This document shows, piece after piece, positions 44,900 to 59,100 of a stretch of DNA of 64,000 bases. The translations under genes were made by a program, and so were the position numbers. The notes below the pieces were generated by a model. That model had not been told where the DNA came from. It did no database searches and saw only the letters and a list, made by a program, of their open reading frames with translations. Origin of the DNA: Ampelomyces quisqualis (taxonomy: Eukaryota; Ascomycota; Dothideomycetes; Pleosporales; Phaeosphaeriaceae); assembly GCA_018398575.1 (NCBI GenBank), contig JAGTXZ010000024.1, forward strand, positions 1,984,001 through 2,048,000. Direction: 5' to 3'. Each line of letters begins with the position of its first letter. The first letter of the stretch is position 1.

Positions 44900-47800
44900 T
44901 ATAATAGCACAGCCCTAATAGCTATAACGCAATAGATGCTACTCTAGACAACGCAGCACCTGCTTTATACAGCAACACCTTATGTAAACGCAACTACACT
45001 CTAGCTAAATATAAGGTAATAGAGCAGATAGGCCTAATGTTAGCGTCTACACAAGGATAGGACAAGCTGTTTAAGATAGTAAGTAGATAGCACGCTAGCA
45101 AACCCTTTAGTTTAGAAATAGTAGACGCAAAGCAGTAGGCTACACGTAGCTAAATAGCGCACGCGTACTAACACCAATAGGAATAATATAGTAGGGCTCT
45201 TTAGTTCTCTTTTTGCACTAGCGTTTGCATTATAGCTGCAAAGGATAAAATACACATTAGGTAATATTAACAGCCTCTTTACTAATATACAGCTACATAA
45301 GCTACATTTATAGCTGCAGTTCTAATTAGGGCGCTAGTAGCAGCAGGCTATGTTAAACATTTAATCTAGGCTATAAGACAACGTATGGATACAAGAGGAT
45401 GTAGCGATTATATCTAGGTTACTAAACTTCTAACCTAACTAACATATATTTATATACTAAGATATTATGTTACAGATTACTTTTATACTTAGTTATTGCC
45501 TATTTGCTAATAAGATAGTTTACGCACCTAGCTGTTCTTTTATAGGCACGCCTAACAAACCTATAAGAGTGTATTATAAACTACACTTAGGAGATTAGTA
45601 GTAGTTAATATAACAGCGCTTACTAGATAGTGCAACCCTTGTGCTAGTTATACTAGCAGTAGACAAAACATAGTTGTCTATAATATCTGGCGACGTAGCA
45701 GCATAGCCAATATATATTACTATTAGGAATCTTAACTATAAGGCATAATAACACAGAACAACACCTAGGATACTACTAGCTAGATTTATCCTAACAGCCA
45801 AGCTCTTAGATCCTATTCTAAAGAGTAAAGTGTATTATTACTGTATAGGCAAACTGTTATTGCGTAAGTACTAACTATAGCGTTAATAACAGAGGGTTAC
45901 TATAGAGGACAGACGCTAACTAGCAACTACAGCACTTAAAAGAGCTGCTAAATACAGTATATAGCTAGAGTATGCTAACTAACAGATGTAACAGTGTTAC
46001 CTAACCATTTATACAATTCTAGCTAACTATAAAGAGCAAGTGCTACTAACAGGTGTAAAGAAAAACAGACACTGTACTTAATGCACAGTACTACTAGACA
46101 AACAAGAGAACTTATATAATAAATATCTATAGCAAACAGAAGAGTATACACGCCTGTAATAGAGTTATTGTCTTAATAAAGAACACAAGGATTACGTTTA
46201 TCTAGTAGAGTACTTTAGCTAGAATTACTACAACTTTAATATACATAAGTTATTAGCTACAGATATATTACATTTACTGCTTAAGAGGTTAGTTATAAAG
46301 ATATTAGAATTTACAGAAGACATGCTAATAGACATACACTCTAGACAAAAGAAGAGCCAAAATAGTGCTGTAGTTCTAGTAGTAGAAGATAACAGCTGTG
46401 CCTAGTTAAATAAAAGGTTTTACTAGGTTAAGCATAACACTAGACTAAAACAGTTTAATAACAAGAGGGCTTTTACAGAAGTGTTGCAGTAGACTAGCGC
46501 AGAACAAAAAGCAGTAATTTGCTAATTTATAGTAGTAGTGTCTCTTCTGCTAGCGACTAAGGCACTATACGCGTTGCATTTTATCTAGGCTGTGTGCAAT
46601 CTACTAGTACTCTTACAATACAAGAGTTATAACAAAAACACGTTAGAGTATATGTTGTTAGCTATTAAACAAATAGATATTCTAAAAGAAGAGTTTTAAC
46701 CTTTCAGACAGACGCAAGAAGAAGAAAAGGATTTTAACTACTCTAAATAGCACGCGCTAACCTATATTATTAACAATATCTATATATATAGGGCCCTTGA
46801 TAGTATATGCACTAGAATAAATAGTAAGGCCTACTATATTACAATAGTAAAACAATTCTACCTAATAACAAACAAGAGAGATTTTCTTGCGCAGATCTAC
46901 CTCTACAACTCTAGATAGCTTGCGCTTATAGCGTTTAAACACAAGATAGTTATAGACCAAAGTTAATAGTGCACTACTACTAACTAGCGCAAGTACACTT
47001 TTACTACAAGCGTGTTAACAGCAATACTATTCAAACAACTTAGATAGTCTATACTAGGCATGTTACCAAATTCTATTATACTGCCTCTTAGTAAGGTTAC
47101 TGCATATATTACGTTGCTAGACTTTACACATACTGCTGTAGTATTTGTCTAACACTACTATTAGAAGGTAACTAGCTGCCTTGTTACTCTATATAATAAA
47201 GACAGACAGGACTCTAACTCTTACTAGGTAAACAGGATAAATGTAAAAATACACTCTTCTATAAGATGCTTAAGGCTATTAGGTAAACGCTACAACAACC
47301 TTAAACATTGCAAAGAAGACATTGTACAATACGCGCCTAACTAGCATAGGACTAGAAAATAGCGCAAAGATTACGTGTAGGTGCAAGAGTTTAAATATAA
47401 AGACTACACGCAACTGTCTTAGACTATTGCAAATAGTAGAGCTACAGCTTAGGTGCACCTAATACTTACATTTATTAATAACAAACACTAAGACAAGGAC
47501 AGAAAGAAATATAAGTATACAGGTGCCTTTTGCAAGGTTATAGCGTTTAACAATAATAGTTAAATTAATAATATAATAGGGATGCTAAGCGTGCGCTGCT
47601 GTATACACAGTATAAAGACTAAGCAACGCATATTACAAGCATTTAAAGTATATAACATAACAACTATTGTTTACTCTATATACTTAGTACTAAAGGATCT
47701 ACCTACACTTAATAATAAGGTCCCTATTTCTTATTATGTAAATAATTATATTAATTAGAATAAATATAATAGACTGTATTCTTTTATGTTTAATTAAGAC

Positions 47801-49450
47801 TAGACACGTATAGTGCAGAATTATAAATAGAAGTAAGTGTAGCAAGACAACTAGTATGTAGCGTTAGACATAGTAAATAGAATTGTATATCTAATAATAG
47901 CTTTACTATTACTTTAGCCTACCTAATAGAACACAAACCTACTAACATAACAAGCGCTATAATACAGGACTGTAGCGTAAGGCTGCTAACGCAACCTCTT
48001 TACTATACACTATACACTACTACAAACGTGTAATAATAGTAACCCTTATCTACATACGCAAGTATTATAGAGATATTGTAACAGTTACCTAGAATTGCTA
48101 GTTAGTGCAGACAGGAGGATAGTACTACTGCAGTAACACTAGACACAATTGTTAAAAGATAGCATATGTAATATAATGCAACTAACAGCAGAAGAATATA
48201 ACTTAATATACTCTAACGTAGAATAAGAGATAAAAAGGCAGAAGATACTAGGCTGTTCCCTACAGACAACTATAGTAAAAGAATACCTACAGCAAATTAC
48301 AAGAGCAATTGTATTACAACAGAATAGACTACTATAGAACGCAGCTAACAGTTGCCTTATCTAGACAATTATATACTTTGCTGTCTGATGTAACTACAAC
48401 GCAGCCTAACAGATACGCTTGCAATAGAATAAAACCAAACTAAATAACAATTAGAAGTAAGCTTTGCTAGATAGAAACCTGCGTAGAAAGATAATAGAAA
48501 TAGTTAACAAAGAGTTAAGCATAACACAAATCACCTCTAACATAACAACTATATTAGTGTTAAACGCAACTAGAAATAAGCATACTCTTATTAGGACAAA
48601 CTAGCTGTTACATGCACACTACAACCTGCTAGCAATAGACAAGTATATTAACAACCTTAATTACAATTTGTTTATGCAGATATTAGAGCACAAATTAGGC
48701 TTTAAAAGTAAATGCAATAGTATATATTACTATACAAAGGAGGGAGATAGATAGGCGCAAATACAGATATCTATAAAGGCACGCTAGTACAGCGCATTAC
48801 AAGAGACAGTTACATTAAAGATACACTAGGCGTTATTTACAATTAAACTACAAACATAACTAGTATAGTAGCATACTAGATCTGTACTAATAACTTACTA
48901 GGTAAATAGTTTTCTGTGTGCAAGGCTACTAGATCGCCTATATTGCGCGCACAACTATTTATACTAATAGTAGATAACTATTGTGTACGCTAACATTTAG
49001 TAGAGGACAGAAGAATAGAAGAGCACCTAATTACCTGTATTGCGTGCACTACTATTTATGCTAACAGTAGACAACTGTTGTGTACGCTAATATTTAGTTA
49101 AGGACAGAGAGGTACCTAATTGCTTGTATTGTGCGCACAACTATTTATGCTAACAGTAGACAACTATTATATACGCTAGCACGCAGTTAAAGATAGAGAG
49201 GAGGCTAATTACCTGTATTGCGCGCATAACTATTTGTGCTAACAGTAGACAACTATTGTATACGCTAGCACGCAGTTAAGGACAAAGAGCTATCTAATTA
49301 AACAGCCTAACTGCTACGCTCTAGCAGAATTTAAGGCAATATTAGACTATATGTGTTACAAAAACCCTACTTATGCCTGCAAAGTAAAAACTCTGTTACG
49401 CTATACATATTACTTACTTCTACTACCCTTACTAATAGTTCTCTAATATT
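44900..49450 (+). pseudogene. Plavaka-like transposase remnant (copy 1)
   Basis: With TAG/TAA stops allowed, the plus strand keeps long protein-like runs. At about 45,640-45,800 it reads VILAVDKTQLSIISGD, then PIYITIRNLNYKA and RILLARFILTAKLLDP, which fits the 'D-K-T-x-L ... P-V-Y-L-T-I-G-N ... R' core I remember from fungal Plavaka transposases. Further on, LPNSIILPLSKV and similar blocks continue to about 47,900, and more coding-like sequence to about 49,450. The part after 47,900 may be a C-terminal region or a second gene. A 4-copy repeat of 89-96 bp (about 48,930-49,300) interrupts it. Original boundaries are unknown. Confidence 0.6.
48930..49300 (+). repeat. Tandem repeat, four copies of 89-96 bp
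   Basis: Units carry (C/T)TGTATTGCGCGCA, AACAGTAGACAACTATTGT and TACGCTA at 48938, 49034, 49123 and 49212. The mirror array lies at about 56,070-56,450. Confidence 0.75.
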
Positions 49451-51960
49451 TAAAGAGTAAGCGCTTACTTTGTATACTCTGTACTAAGTAGCAAATTCAA
49501 GTAATGTTAGCAGCACACTATGTCTCTATCTAAACAAGCGCTAAAACAAGCGCTAACAGATAATAGTGCAAAGGTTAGGCTTCTAAGAGATGTAACCCTA
49601 GAACTAACATACTAAAAACTAAGACGCTGCAGAGACTAAAAACTATCTAGACCTTAACGCTACTGTTCTTAAGCCTTAACTCTAGGATTAAAACAGAAGT
49701 ATAACTAACTGCTATACCAGCCTAACCAAAAAGTTACCTAACAAGATAGCCTAGAGATTAAATACTATATACTCCTAGATCTGCAGCCTTACTTGCTTGT
49801 TAACAAGAGAAATCTAGACGCAGTAGTAGTATAAGCACAACAAGCTAACACAAACCAAAAACCTATAGAACTAACATATAGAAAACGTTAGTAGTTAAAA
49901 GAAAACTGCTATTAGACTTAAGGCTATTATATTATAGAAAGATGCCTTGTTATGTATAATTAAGTAGTTCTAACTGTTACAGAGTTGCAACCCTTCTTAT
50001 CTAGTGCAGACCTATTTAGGTTACTGCTATAAGGAAAAGAAAAACGCTAGGCAAAGGAAAGTGTGTTACTAAAAAACAAGACTACACTAGAGAAGGCAAG
50101 AGTTATTCTAGTAACGTAACTACTTACTAATAATAGAAAGACGCTATACAGTATAGCAATAACGCTATAGCTTAATACATATAGGCATATATACGCCTAA
50201 ATGCTGCTAGACACTTAGACAGAAGTATAGAATACTCTACTATTGTTAGTTTAATTGCACATTAGCTTAACACTATATAAAGAAGCTGCCTGCTATATAA
50301 GTACTATTGTAGCCTACTAAGGACAGTAGCTAACAGTAGGCGCTTAGATACTAGACATATACAGCAACTTGCAGACCTACGTAATAAGGCAAGGACAACT
50401 AGAAATTACTAGTGCCTACACATTAAACTACCTAAACAGATAGGTTCTTAAGCCTAGCAAACTGCTTAAAGACTTTGTTTACCTACTACAAGACCTAAAG
50501 AACGCAAGTACACTTCCAAAACAGCTATGCTAGCTAACCAAAGACAGCCTAAATCTGCTAGATTTCTAAACCCTAGTCTTGCAGCAGTAATAGCATAGTT
50601 ATTCTATAATAATAGAAAATAGAGCATTACTGTAATAACTAGGAATCAAGAGAAGTTTAATAAACTAAGTGCAAATATAGTAGCACTAATAGGCTTAGTT
50701 ATATTTAACGCAATAAGAGAATTTAATAACAACAGCACTAGGAAAACTATACTCTTCTATAGACATACTATAGAAAGTATATTGCAAGTTCTATACATAG
50801 TATTAGCTAACAGAAAGCAGACTACTTTAATACTATTTGCAAAAAATAGAAGAACCTAGGAGGTATTTAACAGATTCTTATATAAGATCATATACAACAG
50901 AATATTGCTGTACACATAAACTAACAAGAGAACAACAGGGCTAACGTTTTAGTGCTAAAGGATACCTATAACAATAACGTAGATAATATCCTAGCTAACT
51001 GCACAGAAGAGAAGTAAGATTGCTATAATGCGCTTATAGACAATTATAACAACAAAGAGAAGAAGAAGGTAAACTGCTTAATAGAAAAGGATAGGAAGAA
51101 GAACGTTAGAAAGAGAGGGAAAGTCTTACACAAAGACACTAATAATGTAAGTAGGTCTAAATATAATGTAATATGTAATAACTTGCATAGAATGCTGTCT
51201 ATGTACGCGTGCGTAAAGCATTAAGTAAGGTAAAAGATGTTTTGCTAGAAGAGTATAGATATGTAGATAAACTTGCACTAGAATACCTTTATAAGGTAGA
51301 TAAATAGCTGTAGTTTAAGAACTATAGAAGTAGCTAGAGCATTATAGCAGAAGACGCATAGAAAGAATTTGTGACGTAGGCCTATAATATTGCAATTAAA
51401 GGTAATATACTTAACGTAATTACCTTAACTAAAGAGGAATAGTAACTAGAACTAGATAAGTATAATAGGTTAGTGTAATAGTATAAAGAAGAAATAGAGT
51501 GTTATTAAGTAGTTGTAAATAGCAAGCAACGCAAATGTTATAAGAACTAGATATACTTTTACTAGTACAACGCATAAATACTGTTAGGTTAGCCTTAATA
51601 TAACGCAATAGTGCAGACTACTGTAGTAGATAGTGCAGCACTAGCAGACACAGTACCTAATCCTAATAATACTAACTAGCAAGATAATTACTGCTCTGTA
51701 AGTAGCAGCAGCTGTTATAGCCTTCTATACATAAAGCGTGTTATGTACCTGCTAACGCGTGCCCTACAGGACGTTAAGCCTAGTAGCTGTATCTAGGCTA
51801 GCCTACTTTTAAAGGAGTGTAATTTGTCTATACTATATTCAATTAAAAAGCCTACATAACTAGACAAGAGAGACTAGCTTAGTTAGCTTACGCTATAAGA
51901 GTGTAAAGACATAGGCAGCTAGCTGTAGTATATAGTTCTGCTAGTGCTATAGTACTTAAC
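49451..51960 (+). other. Right part of the large element, unassigned
   Basis: Lys/Glu-rich coding-like stretches occur on the plus strand between about 50,900 and 51,500, but no domain is recognised. The rest is TA-rich, full of stops. Confidence 0.35.
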
Positions 51961-52201
51961 AGTCCTTAACTATTAAATCTAGCAACACTAGCAACACTAG
52001 TAATACTAGTAATACTAGCGACATAGGTAACATAAGCAATATAGGCAATACAGGCAACTTGCTATTAGGTTACTATTAGGTTGCTAGCAACTAGAAGTAA
52101 GTAGGGCAACTTTAGCAAATTGTCTAGTAGACAGTATCGCTGTTAGGCAGCTGCGGGTCGCTGCAACTAGGCTAACTAGACAAATCTTAATTTTTCCTAA
52201 C
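51961..52201 (+). repeat. Right subterminal and terminal region of the large element
   Basis: A run of 9-bp words (AGCAACACT, AGTAATACT, GCGACATAG, GGCAATACA) at 51985-52056 is followed by a unique stretch and the terminus TTTTTCCTAAC. The last 150 bases match the right end of the short derivatives, where the same words appear less mutated as GCGACA. These regular words are good candidates for transposase binding sites. Confidence 0.6.
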
Positions 52202-53168
52202 GTAACAATAGTAGTGTAGATAGAAGTAAGTTAATTTCTGTTCTACAGCTTTAGTGTAGAACTACTCTTTTGTAGATATAACTAGACGCGTGTTCTTATA
52301 ACTAGAATATACTAGGTCTACGCTAGCGTAGCGCTGTTAAGACGCTAGGGCAGCTATACGCGTTCCATGCGTATAGAAGCTAGAGTAGTGTTATAGTAGC
52401 GCAGGCGCATTACTATACAGCTAATAGCTCTATACTATAGTATTCTTACAATTATTCCCTCTCTTTAGAATTACTATTCTAGTAATTTATATAATATTAG
52501 GTCTTATTAGCGCGTGCCTAATATTGTTGTTATAAGAGCTGTTATTATACTAAGACTAAAACTCTAGGTAAATCTAAAAGGTAGCTAGTAGCTATAGTAA
52601 TAGTAGTAATATAGCAGAGCTTTGTATACCTAATTCTTTCTACTTCTTTAGTAATAATTATATTACCTCTACTACTATACTATCTCTTAGCCCTATACTA
52701 TTACAACCTTATTACCTTTATATTAATTACTATAAGTACTACGCCTATACTACCTCCTAATTCTACTATCTCTATAAGGAGTATAACGCTAGCGTTATAA
52801 TATTACTAACCTAGTACTTAGGCTACTCTTATTACTTGCTGTAGTAGCGTTTCTAATATTAAGTTAGTAATTTTAATTTACCTTTACTATACTAAGGGCC
52901 TAAAGCTTACTAGTACTTAGTATAACCTTATAGTTAGTAGCCTATGCTGCTAGCCCTACTAGAGTAAGAGAAAGCCTTACTCTAAAGTTTTTGCTAACTT
53001 TATTAAGAGCTTAAATACTATATACTAGTAGTAGCAGCGTTTTACTACTAAAGAGAACTCTAACTCTACTATAGTTACTACGTAAGAGACAGCGCTACGC
53101 TAGTAGACTAGCTTAGTAAAGCTTTTTCTATATATAGAGGTTAAGCATAGAAGTTATTATTAGCCTAC
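52202..53168. other. 967-bp spacer between the two inverted large elements
   Basis: This stretch separates the facing right ends. It is AT-rich and RIP-damaged. It has one protein-like plus-strand run (about 52,650-53,150) that could be a retrotransposon gag remnant, but I cannot assign it. It contains a GC-richer island at about 52,315-52,400. Confidence 0.4.
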
Positions 53169-56100
53169 GTTAGAAAAAATTAAGATTCGTCTAGTCGGCC
53201 CAGTTGCAGCAACCCGCGGCTGCCTAACAGCAATACTGTCTACTAGATAATTTGCTAAAGTTGCCCTACTTACTTCTGGTTGCTAGCAACCTAATAGCAA
53301 CCTAATAGTAAGTTGCCTGTGTTGCTTATGTTACCTGTGTTACCTGTGTTGCTAGTGTTGCTAGTATTGCTAGTGTTGCTAGTGTTGCTAGATTCAACAG
53401 TTAAGAACTGTTAAGTACTGTAGCACTAGCAGAACTGTATACTGCAGCTAGCTGCCTGTGTCTTTACACTCTTGTAGCGTAGGCTAACTAAGCTAGTTCT
53501 TCTTGTTTAGTTATATAGGCTTTTTAATCAAATATAGCATAGATAAATTGCGCTTCTTTAAAAGTAGGCTAGCCTAGACGCAGCTACTAGGCTTAACGTC
53601 CTGTAGGGCACGCGTTAGTAGGTATACAACGCGCTCTATATATAGAAGGCTGTAACAGCTGCTGCTACTTGCAGAGTAGTAATTATCTTACTAGTTAGTA
53701 TTGTTAAGATTAGATGCTGTGTCTGCTAGTGCTGCACTGTCTGCTACAGTAGTCTGCACTGTCGCGTTATATTAAGGCTAACCTAACAGTATTTACGCGT
53801 TGTACTAGTAAAAGTATATCTAGTTCTTGTAATATTTGCGTTGCTTGCTATTTATAACTACTTAATAACACTCTATTTCTTCTTTATACTGTTGCACTAA
53901 CCTATTACACTTGTCTAGTTCTAGTTGCTATTTCTCTTTGGTTAAAGTAATTACGTTAAGTATGTTACCTTTAATTGCAATATTATAGGCCTGCGTTACA
54001 AATTCTTCTTATGCGTCTTCTGCTATAATGCTCTAGCTACCTCTACAGTTCTTAAACTATAGCTATTTGTTTACCTTATAAAGGTATTCTAGTGCAAGTT
54101 TATCTACATATCTATACTCTTCTAGCAAAATATCTTTTACCTTACCTAATACTTTACGCACGCGTATATAGATAGCATTCTATGCAAGTTATTATATATT
54201 GCATTACATTTAGACCTACTTATATTATTAGTGTTTTTGTGTAGGACTTTCCCCCCCTCTCTAACGTCCTCCTCCCTATTCTTTTCTATTAAGTAGTTTG
54301 CCTTCTCCTTCTCTTTGTTATTATAATTGTTTATAAGCGTATTATAGCAATCTTACTTCTCTTCTATACAGTTAGCTAGGATATTATCTACGTTGTTGTT
54401 ATAGGTATCCTTTAGCACTAAAACGTTAGCCTTGTTATTCTCTTGTTAGTTTGTGTGTACAGCAATATCCTGTTATATATTGTTCTATATAAGAATCTGT
54501 TAAATACCTCCTAGGTTCTTCTATTTTTCGCAAATAGCATTAAAGTAGTCTGCTTTCTGTTAGCTAATGCTATGTGTAGAACTTGCAATATACCCTCTAT
54601 AGTGTATCTATAGAAGGGTATAGTTTTCCTAGTGCTGTTGTTATTAAATTCCCTTATTACGTTAAATATAACTAAGCCTATTAGTGCTACTATATTTACA
54701 CTTAGTTTATTAAACTTCTCTTAATTCCTAGTTATTGCAGCAATGCTCTATTTCCTGTTATTATAGAATAACTGTACTATTACTGCTATAAGACTAGGGT
54801 TTAGAAATCTAGCAGATTTAGGCTGTCTTTAGTTAGCTAGCATAGCTGTTTTAGAGGTGTACTTGCGTTCTTTAGGTCTTATAGTAGGTAAACAAAGTCT
54901 TTAAGCAGTTTACTAGGCTTAAGAACCTATCTGTTTAGGTAGTTTAATGTGTAGGCACTAGTAATTTCTAGTTGTCCTTGCCTTATTACGTAGGTCTGCA
55001 AGTTGCTGTATATGTCTAGCATCTAAGCGCCTACTGTTAGCTACTGTCCTTAGTAGGCTGTAATAGTACCTACATAGTAGGTAGCTTCTTTGCATAGTAT
55101 TAAGCTAATATGCAATCAAACTAATAATAGTAGAGTATTCTATACTTCTGTCTAAGCGTCTAGCAGCATTTAGGCGTACATATACCTACGTGTATTAAGC
55201 TATAGCGTTATTACTGTACTGCATAGCGTCTTTCTATTGTTAGTAAGTAGTTGTATTACTAGGATAACTCTTGCCTTCTCTAGTATAGTCTTGTTTTCTA
55301 GTAACACACTTTCCTTTACCTAGCGTTTTTCTTTCCCCTATAGTAGTAACCTAAATAGGTCTACACTAGATAAGAAGGGTTGCAACTCTGTAACAGTTAG
55401 AACTACTTAATTATGCATAATAAGGCATCTTCCTATAATGCAATAGCCTTAAGTCTAATAGTAGTTTTCTTTTAACTACTAATATTTTCTGTATATTAGT
55501 TCTATAGGTTTTTAGTTTGTGTTAGCTTGTTATGCTTATGCTACTGCTACGTCTAGATTTCTCTTATTAACAAGCAAGTAAGGCTGCAGATCTAGAAGTG
55601 TATAGTATTTGATCTCTAGGCTGTCTTGTTAGGTAACTTTTTAGTTAGGCTAGTGTAGCAGTTAGTTGTACTTCTATTTTAATTCTAGAGTTAAGGCTTA
55701 AGGACAGTAGCGTTAGAGTCTAGACAGTTTTTAGTCTCTGCAGCGTCTTAGTTTTTAGTATGTTAGTTCTAGGGTTACATTCTCTAAGAGCCTAACCTTT
55801 ATACTATTGTCTGTTAGCGCTTATTTTAGCGCTTGTTTAGATAGAGACATAGTGTGCTGCTAACATTACTTAAATTTGCTACTTAGTACAGAGTATATAG
55901 AGTAAGCGCTTACTCTTTAAATATTAGAGAACTATTAGCAAGAGTAGTAGAAGTAAGCAATGTATATAGCGCAATAGAGTTTTTACTTTATAGGTATAAG
56001 TAGGGTTTTTGTAACACATACAGTCTAATATTACCTTAAATTCTGCTAGAGCGTAGTAGTTAGGCTGTTTGATTAAATAGCCTCTTGTCCTTAACTGCAT

Positions 56101-59100
56101 ACTAGCGTACACAATAGTTGTCTACTGTTAGTACAAATAGTTGTACGCGCGATACAGGTAATTAGCCTTCTTTCTGTCCTTAACTACGTGCTAGCGTATA
56201 CAATAGTTGTCTACTGTTAGCATAAATAGTTGTGCGCGCAATACAAGTAATTAGGTGCCTTTCTATCCTTAACTAAATATTAGCGTACATAATAGTTATC
56301 TACTGTTAGCATAAATAGTAGTGCGCGCAATACAGGTAATTAGGTACCCTTCTATTCTCTTGTCTTCTACTAAATGTTAGCGTACATAATAGTTGTCTAC
56401 TATTAGCATAAATAGTTGTGCGCGCAATATAGGCGATCTAGTAGCCCTATACGCAGAAAACTATTTACCTAGTAAGTTGTTAGTATAGATCTAGTATGCT
56501 ACTATGCTAGTTATATTTGTAGTTTAATTGTAAATAACACCTAGTATATCTTTAATGCAACTGTCTCTTGTAATATGCTATACTAGCGTGCCTTTGTAGA
56601 TATCTATATTTGCGCCTATCTATCTTTCTTCTTTATATAGTAATATATACTGTTGTATTTACTTTTAAAGCCTAATTTGTGCTCTAATGTCTGCACAAAT
56701 AAATTGTAATTAAGGTTATTAATATACTTATCTATTGCTAGTAAGTTGTAGTGTATATGCAACAGCTAGTTTATCCTAATAAGAGTATACTTGTTTCTAG
56801 TTGCGTTTAACACCAATATAGTTGTTATGTTAGGAGTAATTTGTGTTATGCTTAACTCTTTGTTAACTATTTCTATTATCTTTCTACGCAGGTTTTTATC
56901 TAGTAAAGCTTGCTCCCAATTGTTATTTAGTTTAGTTTTGTTCTGTTATAAGCGTATCTGTTAGGCTGCGTTGTAGTTACATTAGACAGCAAAGTATATA
57001 ATTGTTTAGATAAGGTAACTGTTAGCTGCGTTCTATAGTAGTCTGTTCTATTATAATGCAATTACCCTTGTAATTTACTATAGGTATTCTTTTGCTATAG
57101 TTGTTTGTAGAGAACAGCCTAGCATCTTCTGCCTTCTTATCTCTTGTTCTACGTTAGAGTATATTAAGTTATATTCTTCTGCTGTTAGTTACATTATATT
57201 GCATATGCTGTCTTTTAACAATTATGTCTAGTGTTGCTACAGTAGTGCTATCCTCTTGTCTGCACTAACTAGCAATTCTAGGTAACTGTTACAATATCTC
57301 TGTAATACTTGCGTATGTAGATAAGAGTTGCTATTATTACGCGTTTGTAGTAGTGTATAGTATGTAGTAAGAAGGTTGCGTTAGCAGCCTTGCGCTATAG
57401 TCCTGTGTTATAGCGCTTGTTATATTAGTAGGTTTGCGTTCTATTAGGTAGGCTAAAGTAATAGTAGAGCTATTGTTAGATATATAATTCTATTTACTGT
57501 GTCTAACGCTACATACTAGTTGTCTTGCTATACTTACTTCTGTTTATAATTCTGCACTATATGTGTCTAGTCTTAATTAAATGTAAAAGAATACAGTCTA
57601 TTATATTTATCCTAATTGATGTAATTATTTACATAATAAGAAATAGGGACCTTATTATTAAGTGTAAGTAGATTCTTTAGTACTAAGTGCATAGAGCAAA
57701 TAATAGTTGTTATGTTATATACCTTAAATACTTATAATGTACGTTGCTTAGTCTTTGTACTGTATGTACAGCAGCGCACGCTTAGCATCCCTGTTATATT
57801 ATTAATTTAACTATTGTTGTTAAACGCTATAACCTTACAGAAGGCACCTATATACTTATATTTCTTTCTGTCCTTGTCTTAGTATTTGTTGTTAATAAAT
57901 ATAAGTATTAGGTGCACCTAAGCTGCAGCTCTACTATTTGCAACAGTCTAAGACAGTTGCGTATAGTCCTTATATTTAAACTATTACACCTACACGTAAT
58001 CTTTGCGCTATTTTCTAGTCTTATACTAGTTGGGCGCGTATTATATAATATCTTCTTTGCAATATTTAAGGTTGTTATAGCGTTTACCTAATAGCCTTAA
58101 GCATCTTATAAAGAAGTGTATTTTTACATTTATCCTGTTTACCTAGTAAGAGTTAGAGTCTTATCTGTCTTTATTATATAGGGTAACAAGGTAGCTAGTT
58201 ACCTTCTAATAGTAGTGTTAGACAAATACTGCAGTAGCATGTGTAAAGTCTAGTAATATAATATGTGTAGTAACTTTGCTAAGGGGCAGTATAATAGAAT
58301 TTAGTAATATGCTTAGTATAGACTATCTAAGTTGTTTAAATAGTATTGCTGTTAACACGCTTATAGTAAAGGTATACTTGCGCTAGTTAGCAGTAGTGCA
58401 CTGTTAACTTTAGTCTATAACTGTCTTGTGTTTAAACGCTATAAGCGCAAGCTATTTAGAGTTATAGAGGCAGATTTGCGCAAGAAAATCTTTCTTATTT
58501 ATTATTAGGTAGAATTGTTTTACTATTGTAATTTAGTAGGCCTTGCTGTTTATTCTAGTGCATATGCTATTAAGGGCCCTATACATACAAATATTGTTAA
58601 TAATATAGGTTAGCGCGTGCTATTTAAGGTAGTTAAAATCCTTTTCTTCTTCTTGCGTCTGTTTAAAAGGTTAAAACTCTTCTTTTAGAATATCTATTTG
58701 TTTAATAGCTAACAACATATACCCTAACGTGTTTTTGTTATAACTCTTATATTATAAGAGTACTAGCAGATTGCACGCAGCCTAGATAAAATGCAACGCG
58801 TACAGTGCCTTAGTCGCTAGCAGAAGGGACACTACTACTACAAATTAGCAAATTACTGCTTTTTGTTCTGCGCTAGTCTACTGCAACACTTCTGTAAAAG
58901 CCCTCTTGTTATTAAACCATTTTAGTCTAGTGTTATACTTAACCTAGCAAAACTTTTTATTTAACTAGGCACAGCTGTTATCTTCTGCTACTAGAACTGC
59001 AGCACTATTCTAGCCCTTCTTTTGTCTAGGGTGTATATCTATTAGCATGTCTTCTGTAAATTCTAATATCTTTATAACTAACCTCTTAAGTAGTAGATGT

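Larger units (their letters stand above)
32757..52201 (+). mobile_element. Large Plavaka-like DNA transposon, copy 1 (about 19.4 kb)
   Basis: Left end GTTAGAAAAATACAACG at 32757, right end TTTTTCCTAAC at 52201; the less mutated short derivatives show the original terminus as GTTAGGAAAA. Subterminal GCGACA-type words recur every 9 bp at both ends. The right half carries a transposase remnant on the plus strand, the left half minus-strand coding remnants, a Tigger/Fot1-type transposase remnant and a nested 833-bp derivative (40444-41276). Without that insertion the element is about 18.6 kb. Everything is RIP-damaged. The Plavaka assignment rests on a DKT-containing block in the transposase and is from memory. 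No convincing target duplication is seen. Confidence 0.65.

Noticed and set aside
32757..52201. Starship-type element with a tyrosine-recombinase captain
   Set aside because: The element has terminal inverted repeats and a DDE-like transposase remnant; no DUF3435-type sequence was recognised.
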